Below, piece after piece: positions 5,275 through 5,488 of a stretch of DNA of 5,488 bases. The notes beneath the pieces are model-generated. The model searched no databases. It saw only the letters and a program-made list of their open reading frames with translations, and was not told where the DNA came from. Positions within the stretch are counted from its first letter, which is position 1, and every line of letters starts with the position of its first letter. Both the position numbers and the translations under genes were made by a program. The stretch covers positions 1 through 5,488 of the forward strand of contig JALUFI010000066.1 in the NCBI GenBank assembly GCA_027043685.1, given 5' to 3'. This DNA comes from Pyrodictiaceae archaeon (lineage in GTDB: Archaea; Thermoproteota; Thermoprotei_A; Sulfolobales; Pyrodictiaceae).

Positions 5275-5488
5275 ATGAGCCGTGGAGTACTCATTACGGC
5301 TCTTGCTCTAGCTTTAGCGGTAGCAGTGCTCGCCGCAGTCTACCATGCGGGACACCATGGTGCCGCGAGAGGAAGTGACGAGAGAAGCCTAGTGTGCAAT
5401 GTGCGTGTCGAGTTGAATGTAAGTAGTGGTGGACGCGTTGCCGGCCTTTGGCTGGTTTACATGAACTCCTCTGGGCTCTACATCCACA
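5275..5488 (+). CDS. Secreted or membrane-anchored hypothetical protein, 5' part only (71 aa visible)
   Basis: The frame begins at ATG 5275-5277 and stays open to the window end, so the 3' part is missing. Residues 5-23 (VLITALALALAVAVLAAVY) are a single hydrophobic segment behind one Arg, fitting a signal peptide or N-terminal membrane anchor. It is followed by a His/Gly/Arg linker (24-37) and then an alternating polar/hydrophobic segment that looks like beta strands (LVCNVRVELNV, GRVAGLWLVYMN). Two N-glycosylation sequons, Asn48-Val-Ser and Asn64-Ser-Ser, are consistent with an archaeal cell-surface protein. GGTGA precedes the start by 5 nt. Codon use is less GC-rich than in the neighbours (GTA, GTT, AAT, AGT, GGA are common). 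The function is not recognisable from this portion. Confidence 0.8.
   Translation, partial: MSRGVLITALALALAVAVLAAVYHAGHHGAARGSDERSLVCNVRVELNVSSGGRVAGLWLVYMNSSGLYIH

Noticed and set aside
5100..5294. 64-codon minus-strand ORF with a Cys/Phe-rich hydrophobic stretch
   Set aside because: It overlaps the start and ribosome binding site of the right-end gene and fills the AT-rich promoter region; no initiation signal was seen. A real small membrane peptide is not fully excluded.
1..5488. CRISPR array, tRNA, rRNA or insertion-sequence ends
   Set aside because: No regularly spaced repeats, no cloverleaf with a T-loop GTTCRANNC pattern, no transposase motifs or terminal inverted repeats were found on reading either strand.

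Overview
The window looks like a stretch of a very GC-rich (by eye about two-thirds G+C) hyperthermophilic archaeon, most likely a crenarchaeote of the Desulfurococcales/Aeropyrum kind. Evidence: AGG, ATA and CTA codons are common. The main genes start with TTG or GTG (three TTG, two GTG) rather than ATG. Promoter-like sites are BRE/TATA boxes placed 20-55 nt upstream of starts, with purine-rich ribosome binding sites. A B12-type radical SAM family familiar from archaea is present. Species assignment is inference.

Layout. Positions 1-153 hold only a possible 3' end of a gene and a weak promoter. Positions 154-729 are a decayed VapBC toxin-antitoxin locus: an intact ribbon-helix-helix antitoxin gene followed by a broken PIN-domain toxin gene that lacks a start codon, has lost its middle and is out of frame. 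The toxin remnant converges with a minus-strand metal-dependent hydrolase of the cyclase/kynurenine formamidase family (726-1379), and one CTAG supplies the stop codon on both strands. Upstream of the hydrolase on the same strand, 72 bp away, is a 543-residue radical SAM protein (1452-3083). The two probably form an operon read leftwards.

A compact divergent promoter region (3084-3225) separates this operon from a rightward two-gene ABC-2 exporter: an ATPase (3226-4128) and a membrane permease (4125-4856), overlapping by 4 bp. A small hypothetical gene on the minus strand (4834-5103) runs into the permease 3' end. From about 5100 the composition becomes clearly more AT-rich, through an intergenic promoter region and into the start of a secreted or membrane-anchored protein gene (5275 to the window end, incomplete).

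How they work together: the ATPase and permease form one exporter of unknown substrate. The radical SAM enzyme and the hydrolase may act in one unknown pathway, but only their proximity suggests it. I did not find convincing evidence for a wholly new multi-gene system, CRISPR array, insertion sequence or RNA gene. The points most worth a second look are the half-dead toxin-antitoxin pair, the radical SAM/hydrolase pair, the symmetric divergent promoter region with possible operator repeats, and the compositional break at the right end.
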